This document shows positions 1 through 7,911 of a stretch of 64,000 nucleotides of DNA, piece by piece. Within the stretch, counting starts at the first letter, position 1. The number at the start of each line of letters is the position of its first letter. The notes under the pieces were generated by a model. It saw only the letters and a program-made list of their open reading frames with translations. It searched no databases and was not told the DNA's origin. The DNA is taken from contig NZ_QQBJ01000008.1 in assembly GCF_003347205.1 (NCBI RefSeq), positions 1 to 64,000 on the forward strand, in the 5' to 3' direction. Both the position numbers and the translations under genes were made by a program. The DNA is from Mycolicibacterium moriokaense (GTDB lineage Bacteria > Actinomycetota > Actinomycetes > Mycobacteriales > Mycobacteriaceae).

Positions 1-87
1 GTTCCTAGGCAGTTCGCACTTCACTCGGAGGTCTTCGTCATGTCACCACACCACGCCGTACCTAACGTCCGTGGTCAGTACAGCTAG
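1..87 (+). CDS. possible 3' end of a gene entering from the left
   Basis: One frame is open from the window edge to a TAG at 85-87 and encodes about 28 residues. An internal ATG at 40 is preceded by GGAGG at 27-31, so it could instead be a 15-residue peptide. Third-position GC is only moderate. A rightward gene ending here would make the junction with the FAH-family gene convergent, which fits the palindromic repeat at 157-226. I do not recognise the product. Confidence 0.3.
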   Translation, partial: VPRQFALHSEVFVMSPHHAVPNVRGQYS

Positions 88-88
88 C

Positions 89-164
89 CGTCGCTCGTCA
101 CCTCGCACGTCGCTCGTCACCTCGCACGTCGCTCGTCACCGCGCACGTCGCTCGTCACCGCGAA
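89..164. repeat. four tandem copies of a 19-bp unit
   Basis: Units lie at 89-107, 108-126, 127-145 and 146-164 and read CGTCGCTCGTCACCKCGCA, with the last copy ending in GAA. Copies 1 and 2 are identical; copies 3 and 4 change one to two bases. The block abuts the palindromic element at 157-226, whose left arm overlaps the last unit. No spacers are present, so this is a simple tandem repeat. Confidence 0.85.
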
Positions 165-226
165 CGTGCGTGTTTGCACACGACACGCCGCAATTTGGCG
201 TGCAACTGTGCACGCTCGCGGTGCGG
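157..226. repeat. dispersed palindromic intergenic repeat, type A, copy 1
   Basis: The outer arms are ACCGCGAACGTG and CACGCTCGCGGT (one mismatch); an inner stem CACGCC/GGCGTG closes on a short loop. The core GTTTGCACACGACACGCCG at 172-190 recurs exactly at 37610-37628, and a related copy lies inverted at 12864-12931. The copy sits just past the stop of the leftward FAH-family gene. A bidirectional terminator role is inferred. Confidence 0.75.
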
Positions 227-228
227 GG

Positions 229-1101
229 TTACACGCAGCGGTTGGTCAAGGTGCCGACGCCGTCGATCGTCACCTCCATGACATCGCCGGCGGCCAGGAA
301 GCGCGGCGGCGTGAAGCCGATGCCGACCCCGGCGGGTGTTCCCGTCGAGATGACATCGCCCACCTCCAACCGCACCGCCGCCGATATCGACGCGATCAGC
401 CGCGGGATGTCGAAGATCAGATCCTTGACCGGCGCGTCCTGCCGCAGTTCGCCGTTGATCCGCGTCTGCACCCGCAGCACCCCGACGTCGGCTATCTCGT
501 CGGCGGTGACCAACACCGGGCCCATCGGGCAGTAGGTCGCGGCACTCTTGCCGATGAAGAACTGCACATGACGCTTCTGCAGATCGCGGATCGTGACGTC
601 GTTGACGATGGTGTACCCGTAGACATGCCTGAATGCGTCGGCCTCGGAAACCTGATGCCCGCCCTGTGCGATGACCACACCCAGCTCACCCTCGTAATCG
701 CTGGTGGCGGTGGCATCGTCGCTGACCCGCACATCGTCGTCGGGCCCGACGATCGACGACAGCGCCTTAGTGAAGATCACCGGCGCCTCGGGCACCGTCT
801 CCTTGGCCGACGCGTCGAAGCCGCTGCCCGCGAACTCGCGCGCGTGCTCGTAGTAGTTCTTGCCGACGCACATGATGTTGTTCGGCGGCCGGATCGGCGC
901 CAGCAACGGGTTGCCGTGCAACGGGATCCGCGGGCCGCTGTGCCGTACTGCCGCGGCCCGCTCGAGGCCCTCCGCGCCGAGCGCGACGAAGTCCAGCATC
1001 GTGGTCGGCAGTTCGGGATCGGCGGCCAGTGGAACGATCTCGCCGCCGTCGAGCATCCCGATGGCGGGGCCGTCGCTGCCGTGAAAGGTGACCAGTTTCA
1101 T
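229..1101 (-). CDS. fumarylacetoacetate hydrolase (FAH) family protein
   Basis: This 290-residue protein has the FAH fold signature. A short N-terminal domain is followed by the catalytic region with GKNYYEHA near residue 80, the acidic metal-ligand segment DYEGELGVVI near 137, a GYTIVNDVTIRD segment near 160 and the terminal TGTPAGVG loop near 255. Family members cleave or hydrate 2-keto acids from aromatic or sugar-acid breakdown using a divalent metal, in the cytoplasm. It is the last gene of the leftward operon, and its ATG overlaps the preceding stop as ATGA at 1098-1101. The exact substrate cannot be read from sequence; hydrolysis of a C-C bond in an acylpyruvate-type product is the likely role. 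Confidence 0.85.
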   Translation of the reverse strand: MKLVTFHGSDGPAIGMLDGGEIVPLAADPELPTTMLDFVALGAEGLERAAAVRHSGPRIPLHGNPLLAPIRPPNNIMCVGKNYYEHAREFAGSGFDASAKETVPEAPVIFTKALSSIVGPDDDVRVSDDATATSDYEGELGVVIAQGGHQVSEADAFRHVYGYTIVNDVTIRDLQKRHVQFFIGKSAATYCPMGPVLVTADEIADVGVLRVQTRINGELRQDAPVKDLIFDIPRLIASISAAVRLEVGDVISTGTPAGVGIGFTPPRFLAAGDVMEVTIDGVGTLTNRCV

Positions 1102-2159
1102 CGTGTCTCTGCCTTCGTGAAGGGCGACTCGACGCCGAGTTCTGTTGCGAGGTCGTGCAGTTCGTTGGCCAGCGAGTCCGACAGCGGAACACCGTCGGCC
1201 TGGTTGACCGCGCGCACCCTGGCGGCCTCGTCGCCGGGCAGACGGACGAGATCGCCGTTGACCCCGTCCGCGTGCCGCAACGCGTCGAGATGACGGGTGA
1301 GGTCGGCGAGCACCTCGTCGCCGGGCCGGAACAGGTCGGGCCGCATCACCAGGATCGACTGCCCGGTGTTGGTGGGCGTCACCAGGTCTCGACGATGGTC
1401 GACGACGTCGGCGCCGAACGCCGCCCCGTTGAGCACCCCGGCGAGCAGGCCGATCGCGATCGTCAGGCCCGACCCCTTGTACCCGCCCATCGGCACCAGG
1501 AAGCCCTCACCGGCACGCGACGCGTCGGTGATCGGTTGGCCCCGCTTGTCGACCACCCAGCCCTCCGGCATCGGCCTGCCCTCGCGCGCGTGCACCTTGA
1601 TGGTGCCGTGCGAGGTGGCCGTGGTGGCGATGTCGAGGACGAACGGCGACCCGTTGGTGGGCATCGCGATCGCGATCGGGTTGGTGCCCAGCAGCGGATC
1701 CGCGCCGCCCCACGGCGGCATGCCGTTGGCGTTGGCCACCGCGAAGTACATCCCGACCAGCCCGGCGTCGGCGGCCGCCTCCGCGTACAGTCCGGCGGCG
1801 CCCGCGTGATTGGAGTGGACGGTGCCGACCCACGCCAGCCCCGACGTGGACGCCTTGGCGATGGCCAGGTCGGTCGCCTTCGTCATCACCACCTGGCCGA
1901 GGCCGTTGTCGCCGTCCACCTGAGCGGACACCGGCGTCTCGTGCGCGACGGCGATGTCGGGGCGAATGTTAATGCCGCCGGCCCGGATTCGCTCGACGTA
2001 GGGCCGCAGCCGGATCAGCCCGTGACCGGAGCGTCCTCTGGTATCGGCCTCGACAAGCCGCGACGCGGTGATGTTGGCGTGTGTGGGCAGCACCCCGTTG
2101 GCCTGCAGTATCGCGGAGGCGAGTTCGACAAGCGCAGTCGGTGATTGGCGGGTGCTCAT
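1098..2159 (-). CDS. Ldh-family (malate/L-lactate/ureidoglycolate dehydrogenase-type) oxidoreductase
   Basis: This 353-residue protein matches the Ldh_2 fold of NAD(P)-dependent 2-hydroxyacid or imine dehydrogenases. Visible family features are an early SGHG segment (GRSGHGLIRL, about residue 39), VHSNHAGAAGLYAE near 107, DIATTATSHG near 172 and GGYKGSGLTIAIGLL near 222. The ATG at 2159 is chosen because it forms ATGA with the stop of the amidohydrolase; a longer frame continues upstream but lies inside that gene. It probably oxidises a 2-hydroxy acid formed in the pathway, feeding the FAH-family enzyme next to it. Substrate unknown. Confidence 0.85.
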   Translation of the reverse strand: MSTRQSPTALVELASAILQANGVLPTHANITASRLVEADTRGRSGHGLIRLRPYVERIRAGGINIRPDIAVAHETPVSAQVDGDNGLGQVVMTKATDLAIAKASTSGLAWVGTVHSNHAGAAGLYAEAAADAGLVGMYFAVANANGMPPWGGADPLLGTNPIAIAMPTNGSPFVLDIATTATSHGTIKVHAREGRPMPEGWVVDKRGQPITDASRAGEGFLVPMGGYKGSGLTIAIGLLAGVLNGAAFGADVVDHRRDLVTPTNTGQSILVMRPDLFRPGDEVLADLTRHLDALRHADGVNGDLVRLPGDEAARVRAVNQADGVPLSDSLANELHDLATELGVESPFTKAETR

Positions 2160-3223
2160 GTCGCAACCTTGATGTCGAAGAGGCGGGCGGCGTTGGCGCC
2201 CAACACGAGATCGCGGTCGTCGTCGCGCAGTGCTGCGCCCGCCAGGAATCCCAGCGGATCGACCGTGCCCATGTCGAACGGATAGTCGGTACCCATCAGG
2301 ACGTGATCGGCGCCGAGGTCGGCCACCAGCTTCTCCACCATGCGCGGGTCGAACACGTTGGTGTCGACGAAGATCGAGCGCAGCACCTCGCTTGGCGGCA
2401 CGTCGAGGTGGTGGCGCAGTTCGGGCCGAACCCGCCACGCGTGGTCGGTGCGCGCGATGTAGAACGGCAGATAGCCGCCGCCGTGCACCACCATGACCCG
2501 TAGGTCCGGGTGCCGGGTCCACACGCCGCCGAGGATCATCCGGGTGACGGCCAGCGTGGACGCCAACGGCATGCACATCACGTTGACCAGGTAGTAGTCG
2601 GTGAACCGCTGCCCGTGGGTGAACCCCTGCGGGTGCAGGATCACCGTCATGTCGAGTTCGACGACGGCCTCCCACACCGGGTCGAAGCGCCGGTCGTCGA
2701 GGTCACGGCCGAGCACGTCGGCGCTGATCTCGACGCCGCCGAAGCCGAAGTCCCGGCGCGCCTCGCGCAGCACCTCGACCGCCAGTGCCGGGTGGTCCAT
2801 CGGGACGTTGGCGACGGCCGCGAACCGGTCGGGCCATTGCGCCACCACCTCGGCGAAGCGTTCGTGCTGAAGCCTGTTGGCGCGCACCGCCTCCGCCTCG
2901 TCCAGCCAGTAGAAGTACTCGGTGGGCGGCACCGAGAGCACCTGCATGTCGACGCCCTGGGCGTCCATGTCGGCCAGTCGCTGCTCGGCGTTCTCGAACT
3001 GCGCGGTGTTCAGCGCGCTGGCGCGGTACTCGGCGTTGTAGCGGGTCGTCTCCTGCGACGAGTACAGCGAACGCGGTTCGAAGTCCGGTCGAAAGTGGGG
3101 CTTCGCCACTGCCGCCGCGGGCTGGACCGACAGATGTGTGTGTGCGTCGACGCACAGGCCGCGGTGACGTGGCGCCCGCGACGGTTCGATGCGCGGCGCC
3201 AATTCCGGCCACCAGTCACCCAC
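2156..3223 (-). CDS. amidohydrolase-2 (ACMSD-type) family protein
   Basis: A 355-residue TIM-barrel metal enzyme of the amidohydrolase_2 group, which includes aminocarboxymuconate semialdehyde decarboxylase and gamma-resorcylate decarboxylase. The N-terminal metal motif is DAHTHL near residue 27, a conserved HPQG lies near the middle, the HGGGYLP motif is near 250 and the catalytic MGTDYPFDMG near 315. Reactions in this group are decarboxylations or hydrolyses of carboxylated aromatic or muconate compounds. The likely start is GTG at 3223, overlapping the upstream stop by 8 bases; a TTG at 3244 is an alternative. A second paralog lies at 5473-6489 in the same operon. Confidence 0.82.
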   Translation of the reverse strand: MGDWWPELAPRIEPSRAPRHRGLCVDAHTHLSVQPAAAVAKPHFRPDFEPRSLYSSQETTRYNAEYRASALNTAQFENAEQRLADMDAQGVDMQVLSVPPTEYFYWLDEAEAVRANRLQHERFAEVVAQWPDRFAAVANVPMDHPALAVEVLREARRDFGFGGVEISADVLGRDLDDRRFDPVWEAVVELDMTVILHPQGFTHGQRFTDYYLVNVMCMPLASTLAVTRMILGGVWTRHPDLRVMVVHGGGYLPFYIARTDHAWRVRPELRHHLDVPPSEVLRSIFVDTNVFDPRMVEKLVADLGADHVLMGTDYPFDMGTVDPLGFLAGAALRDDDRDLVLGANAARLFDIKVAT

Positions 3224-4295
3224 GGTCGACGTATGCCTCCGCAAGCGCCAGCCCGACCTGTTCTCGGCTCAGCGGCAACTCGACGACCTGGTTCAGTTCG
3301 GCGGAGAGGTCGGCGGCCAGGTACACCTCCATTGTGACGCGGGCCAGATGCGGGTCGACCATCACCGGACGGTCCAGCGCCACCGCCTCGATGAAATGAG
3401 TTGTCTCCCTTTCCATCGGGCCCTCGTAGATGTGGTCGATGAACTCGCCCGGCATCGTCGAGAGCGGGAACTGGATGCCGTCGTTGACCGTGTTGAGCAC
3501 GATGTCGCGGTGGCTGGCGTCGGCGATGACGGCGCCGTCGGTGCCGATCACCTCGATCCAGATGGTCGACGCGTTGGGGTAATGCGGCGGAAGCGACATT
3601 CCGGCACCCACGGTGACGACGACGCCGTCGTCCATGGTCACGACGATGTACTGGGTGTCGGGCGCACCATGCGTGGATTGCCGTACGCCCCAGGCATTCT
3701 GGGAGTAGACGCGAACCGGGCGGCGCGGCTCCAGGCACCAGAACGCGAAGTCCAGGTCGTGTGTCGCTTCCATCGCGGCGGGGGAGAGCTTGGTCCGTGA
3801 GCTGATCTTCGCGCCGAGTGTGCGGGTGATGTGGCGGCTGAGCAGGATGCTCGTCACATCGCCGAGCGTGCCGTCGTTGATGGCCCGCTTGATCATGGCC
3901 GGCTTGGGGTTGAACCGTTGCGAGTAGCCGATGGTGAACTTCAGCCCGTTCGCGTCCGCCTTGCCGATCAGTTCGTCGGCCTCGTCGAGGGTCAGTGCGA
4001 TCGGCTTCTCCAGCAGCACATGCTTGCCCGCTTCCAGCGCCGCCTTCGTCATCGGGTGGTGCAGGTCCTCCGGGGTGGCCGACACGATCACCGCGTCGAT
4101 GTCCGGGTTGCCGACGATCTCGTCCCAGTTGCCGGTGGCAACAGTCGGATTGGTCTGCGCGGCAACCTCTTCACGACGCCCGGAATCGATCTCCGCCAAA
4201 TGCAGCTCCCCCACCAGAGGGCTGCGCGAGGCGGCGACCGCGCGGATTCCGCCGCACCATCCGGTGCCGATGATTCCGAGGTTGATCTGTCGCAT
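3216..4295 (-). CDS. Gfo/Idh/MocA family NAD(P)-dependent oxidoreductase
   Basis: 359 residues. The N-terminus has a Rossmann nucleotide-binding motif GIIGTGWCGG (residues 7-16), followed at about residue 96 by the family hallmark LLEKPIAL, which carries the EKP lysine, and by GYSQRFNP near 125. The C-terminal half is the alpha/beta substrate domain. Members oxidise hydroxyl groups on sugars, inositols or ring compounds. A clear paralog is encoded directly upstream at 4334-5476, so the operon carries two different dehydrogenases beside two different amidohydrolases. Substrate unknown. Confidence 0.85.
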   Translation of the reverse strand: MRQINLGIIGTGWCGGIRAVAASRSPLVGELHLAEIDSGRREEVAAQTNPTVATGNWDEIVGNPDIDAVIVSATPEDLHHPMTKAALEAGKHVLLEKPIALTLDEADELIGKADANGLKFTIGYSQRFNPKPAMIKRAINDGTLGDVTSILLSRHITRTLGAKISSRTKLSPAAMEATHDLDFAFWCLEPRRPVRVYSQNAWGVRQSTHGAPDTQYIVVTMDDGVVVTVGAGMSLPPHYPNASTIWIEVIGTDGAVIADASHRDIVLNTVNDGIQFPLSTMPGEFIDHIYEGPMERETTHFIEAVALDRPVMVDPHLARVTMEVYLAADLSAELNQVVELPLSREQVGLALAEAYVDRG

Positions 4296-4333
4296 ATCCG
4301 TCCTTGTCTAGAAGCCGTGTCGACGAGCCTCGG

Positions 4334-5476
4334 CTATGAACCGAGCCCGGCGATCAGGTCGTCGGGGCTGATGGGAAGCGAAACGGGTTGTCCCGTGCGG
4401 GCCGACAGATCCATCGCCATGGTGTTGATCAGGTTGGCGTGGCCGTCGGCGGCCGTGGCGTGCGGGGTGGCGATGCCGCGGCACACCCGGGCGAACCACG
4501 TTGTCGTCTCCTCACGCATGGGCCCCCACAGCATGCCGTCGGACACGTCGCCGGGCGGGTAGCTGCCGATGAAGTCCACATGCCGCGGCGCCGGCGGCGC
4601 GAAGCCGCGGCTGGTGTAGCCGGCGGGCTGTCCCTCCTCGGAGGCGAGGATGACGTCGCGGTGCGTGTCCTCGACGTCGATGACGCCGCGCGTCCCGACG
4701 ATGCCGATCTCCAATCCGTACACGGCGCCGGGCCATACCGTCGGCAGCGCCCAGTTGATGTTCATGCTGAACACCACGCCGTCGTCCATCGTGAAGATGC
4801 CCGACGTGCCGTCCTTGGTGCCGATCGGCCCTAGGGTGCGATCGGTGGAGCGCGCGTACACCTCGACAGGCCGACGGCCCTCCATCAGCCACATGCACAT
4901 GTCGAGGCTGTGGGTGCCCGACACCACCATGGGGGTCAGCCCGGTCGGGTCGTCCACTTTGCGCAGCGTCGCCTCCGGCACCATGCGGTTCATGAACGCA
5001 CGCGTGACAACCGTTGTGACATCGCCGATCTGGCCGTCACGGAGCCGCTGTTTGACGGTCTGGAAGCGGCGGCGGAACCGCTGCGTGTAGCCGACCACGG
5101 CGTCCACACCCGCGTCCTGGATCGCCGCCAGCACCCGCGCGGAATCCACCGGGTCGGTCGCCAGCGGCTTCTCGATGAACAGCGGCACACCCAGTTCGAC
5201 CGAACGCAGGATCGGCTCGACGTGCACCTGCTCGTCCGTCGCGACGATGATCGCGCCGATCTCCGGCCGGGCCAGCAGTTCCGACAGTTCCGTGGTGGCG
5301 AAGTCGGCGCGCACGTCGTCGGCCAGCGTCTTGAGCGTCGGCTCGTCGATGTCGCACAGGCCCAGCCAGCCGATGCCGGGGTATTCGCGGGCGAGCAGCG
5401 CCCGGATGCGCCCGACCGTGCCGCAGCCGATGACGGCAAGCCCGACAGTGCCGTGTGCCCGCAGCGCCGCGGTCAT
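4334..5476 (-). CDS. second Gfo/Idh/MocA family oxidoreductase of the operon
   Basis: 380 residues with VIGCGTVGRIR at about residue 15, the hallmark FIEKPLATDP near 105 and GYTQRFRRRF near 133. It shares the ground plan of the 3216-4295 product but is clearly diverged, so the pair probably acts on different intermediates rather than being a recent duplication. Its ATG overlaps the stop of the upstream amidohydrolase (ATGA, 5473-5476). About 38 bases separate it from the next gene, the widest internal gap in the coupled part of the operon. Confidence 0.85.
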   Translation of the reverse strand: MTAALRAHGTVGLAVIGCGTVGRIRALLAREYPGIGWLGLCDIDEPTLKTLADDVRADFATTELSELLARPEIGAIIVATDEQVHVEPILRSVELGVPLFIEKPLATDPVDSARVLAAIQDAGVDAVVGYTQRFRRRFQTVKQRLRDGQIGDVTTVVTRAFMNRMVPEATLRKVDDPTGLTPMVVSGTHSLDMCMWLMEGRRPVEVYARSTDRTLGPIGTKDGTSGIFTMDDGVVFSMNINWALPTVWPGAVYGLEIGIVGTRGVIDVEDTHRDVILASEEGQPAGYTSRGFAPPAPRHVDFIGSYPPGDVSDGMLWGPMREETTTWFARVCRGIATPHATAADGHANLINTMAMDLSARTGQPVSLPISPDDLIAGLGS

Positions 5477-6489
5477 GTCAGCCCCAGCAGCCGCGCGGCG
5501 TTCCCGCCCGCGATCAGGTCGATCTGCGCCTGGTCGACCCCCTCGACAGAGCCGAGCAGCGCCAGCGGGTCGTCGTCGCCCATGTCGTACGGGTAATCGG
5601 TGCCCAGCAGCACGTGCTCGGCGCCGTAGCGGTTGATCAGGTATTCCAGCTGTCCTGGCTCGAAGACCATGGTGTCGAAGAAGAACTTGCGCAGATACGA
5701 CGTCGGCGGCTGCGGGACCCCCTCCCGCACGTCCTCCCGCGCCCGCCAGCCGTGATCCATCCGCCCCGCGTAGGCCGGCAGGTAGCCGCCGCCGTGCACG
5801 ACCAGGATCTTGAGGTCGGGATGACGTTCCACGACGCCGTTGAAGATGAGGTGCGCGGTGGCGAGGGTGGCTTCGAACGCGTGGCCCACGATGTTGACGA
5901 AGTTGTGGTCGGCCAGCCGCTGCGCGTGGGTGGCGCCCTGGGTGTGAATGACGACGACCAGTCCGAGCTTCTCGACCTCGGCCCAGAACGGGTCGAGGCG
6001 TTCGCTGGATATCTCCTCACCCTCCACATGCGTGCCGATCTCGATGCCCCGCATGCCGAGATCGGTTGCGAGATAACGCAGTTCCTGGATCGCGGTGTCG
6101 GTGTCCTGCAGCGGCACGGTGCCCAGCGGCTGGAAGCGGCCCGGGTAACGCGCCGTCGCCTCGACGAACTCCTCGTTGGTCAGGCGCGCGACCTTGGCGC
6201 CCAGTTCCGGGTCGGCCCAGTAGTAGTACTGGTAGACGGCCACCGCAACGGCCTGGACGTCGACACCCATGCGGTCCATGTCGGCCACGCGGACGTCGAG
6301 CATGTCCATCTTCGGTCTGATGGTCTCGAGTTGGCGCCGGTTCACCGCCTGGGTGGTCGGGTTGCCGTGGCCGAGGGCCACCTTCCCGGCCGCGCGAGCA
6401 GCGTCGGCCATGATCTCGGCCGCGGGTGCGCATTCGCGATGGCAATGGATGTCGATGACTGGACCGTCGCTACGGGACGCCCTGACCAC
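5473..6489 (-). CDS. amidohydrolase-2 (ACMSD-type) family protein, second copy
   Basis: 338 residues. Metal-binding IDIHCHRE is at about residues 13-20 and IHTQGATHAQ near 180; HGGGYLPAY and LGTDYPYDMG lie near 240 and 303. The C-terminal half is closely similar in motif order to the 2156-3223 product. The start is GTG at 6489 with a strong AGGAGG-type ribosome-binding site about a dozen bases upstream. It is the first gene of the translationally coupled block, 114 bases after the transporter gene. Decarboxylase or hydrolase activity on a carboxylated ring or muconate compound is inferred from the family. Confidence 0.82.
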   Translation of the reverse strand: MVRASRSDGPVIDIHCHRECAPAAEIMADAARAAGKVALGHGNPTTQAVNRRQLETIRPKMDMLDVRVADMDRMGVDVQAVAVAVYQYYYWADPELGAKVARLTNEEFVEATARYPGRFQPLGTVPLQDTDTAIQELRYLATDLGMRGIEIGTHVEGEEISSERLDPFWAEVEKLGLVVVIHTQGATHAQRLADHNFVNIVGHAFEATLATAHLIFNGVVERHPDLKILVVHGGGYLPAYAGRMDHGWRAREDVREGVPQPPTSYLRKFFFDTMVFEPGQLEYLINRYGAEHVLLGTDYPYDMGDDDPLALLGSVEGVDQAQIDLIAGGNAARLLGLT

Positions 6490-6603
6490 GCTGTCCTTCT
6501 CCCTCCTGCGGGCTAACCGCCAGGGTAGGACGCGCGCCGGGGGCGCACACTGCCGTCGAGCGTGAATGTCGGCGCGACGGTCTCCCGGGCACCGGCATGG
6601 TGC

Positions 6604-7803
6604 TCACGCAGCAGGCGCCCGCCGCGCCTCGGTGGACTCGCGGATCAGGATCGCGGTCAAGCACGTGACCGCGAGGACCGCGACGGCGACCGCGAAGGTG
6701 AGACCGGATGTCCGCAGACCCCACGCCTGGGAGGCGACGCCCTCCCCGAGCACCGGCAGCGAGATGGCGACGTACGCGACGACGAAGTACGTCGAGCTGA
6801 CCTCGGCGCGGCAATGGTCCGGCGTCTGTTGCATGACGGCCGCCAGGCCCCTGCTGAAACTCATGCCCTGCCCGACGCCCGCGACGACGGCCGCTGCTAT
6901 CAAACCCGTCAGCGACGAAAAGTGCAGTGCCACCGCGAGTATCACCATTCCCGCAATCAGGATCATGCAGCCGACCGCGACGGCGCGCTGCGGCGTCACC
7001 GTGGTGGAGGCGATCTGGCCCACCGCCGAGGCGACGAAGATGGACGAGACGATCAGGCCCGCCACCGCGTGGTTGCCGATGCCGATCACATCGGCCAGGA
7101 AGGACGGCGCCACCGCCGTGAACAACCCCGTCACCGCGAACCCGGCGAAGGCCGCGAGTGCGGCGATGACGAAGATGGGCCGCACCTCGGGTGGCACCGA
7201 GATCCGCTGCACGCCGATGGCACCGGTGCGCGGCGACGTCTCCGGCGCGTAGAGCACCGCCGCCGCGGCCAGCAGGGCGAGCACGATGTGCACGGCGAAG
7301 CTCAGCCGCAGGGGATCGGGTGCGTATTCGACGAGCAGACCCGACAACAGCGGTCCGATTCCCAGCGCGCCGATGTTGGCGACGGTCGCGACGGAGGCAG
7401 CCCGCGATCGCCAGCGGGGCGGGGCGGCTTCGATGACGGCGGCGGTGGCGGTGCCTGCGAACAGACCCGCCGAGAGCCCCGAGAGCACACGCCCGACGAG
7501 GAGGACCGGCACCGAGTCGGCGAGCAGGAAAACGACGCCGCTGAGCACCGCGGCGGCCACCCCGGCCAGCAGCACCGGCCGTCGGCCGATGGTGTCCGAC
7601 CAGCGGCCGAACACGACCAGCGTGACCAGCACGCCGCCCGCATAGGTCGCGTAGATGATCGTCGTCGTCAGCACCGAGAAGTGCAGTCGCTCGGCGTAGA
7701 GCGCGTAGATCGGCGTCGGCAGCGTCGTGCCCGCCATGATCGCCGCGAACGCGTACGCCAGCAGCGGGAACGCGAATCGGCGGCGGGGCGGGGCGTCGAG
7801 CAT
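6604..7803 (-). CDS. major facilitator superfamily transporter
   Basis: 399 residues forming about twelve hydrophobic helices. The MFS loop motif between helices 2 and 3 is visible as GRWSDTIGRRPVLL near residue 62. It resembles drug/proton antiporter-like or substrate-uptake MFS proteins. It is the first gene of the leftward catabolic set; placement suggests uptake of the pathway substrate or export of an intermediate. ATG at 7803. No dedicated regulator gene is visible beside the operon. Confidence 0.85.
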   Translation of the reverse strand: MLDAPPRRRFAFPLLAYAFAAIMAGTTLPTPIYALYAERLHFSVLTTTIIYATYAGGVLVTLVVFGRWSDTIGRRPVLLAGVAAAVLSGVVFLLADSVPVLLVGRVLSGLSAGLFAGTATAAVIEAAPPRWRSRAASVATVANIGALGIGPLLSGLLVEYAPDPLRLSFAVHIVLALLAAAAVLYAPETSPRTGAIGVQRISVPPEVRPIFVIAALAAFAGFAVTGLFTAVAPSFLADVIGIGNHAVAGLIVSSIFVASAVGQIASTTVTPQRAVAVGCMILIAGMVILAVALHFSSLTGLIAAAVVAGVGQGMSFSRGLAAVMQQTPDHCRAEVSSTYFVVAYVAISLPVLGEGVASQAWGLRTSGLTFAVAVAVLAVTCLTAILIRESTEARRAPAA

Positions 7804-7863
7804 GCAACTAGTCAGCGGTGAAGGTGGGGTGGCTTATTCCGCCGATATTCCCGCGGAGTTCTC

Positions 7864-7903
7864 CGCCGAAACGGAATTCCGGTACGCCTTCACTCGGGCG
7901 GAT
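7864..7903. repeat. dispersed intergenic repeat, type C, copy 1
   Basis: The 20-mer CGAAACGGAATTCCGGTACG at 7867-7886 recurs exactly at 58108-58127. Both copies contain the palindrome CGGAATTCCG and are followed by a related CC..TTC..CTCGGGCGG tail. Here it sits between two leftward genes. Function unknown. Confidence 0.7.
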
Positions 7904-7911
7904 TCTTGTGG

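Noticed and set aside
89-164. CRISPR-like array
   Set aside because: The 19-bp units are directly adjacent without spacers, and no cas genes are present.
6562-7821. Rightward frame of about 419 codons
   Set aside because: Shadow of the MFS transporter; composition is Arg/Asp-rich and carries no domain.
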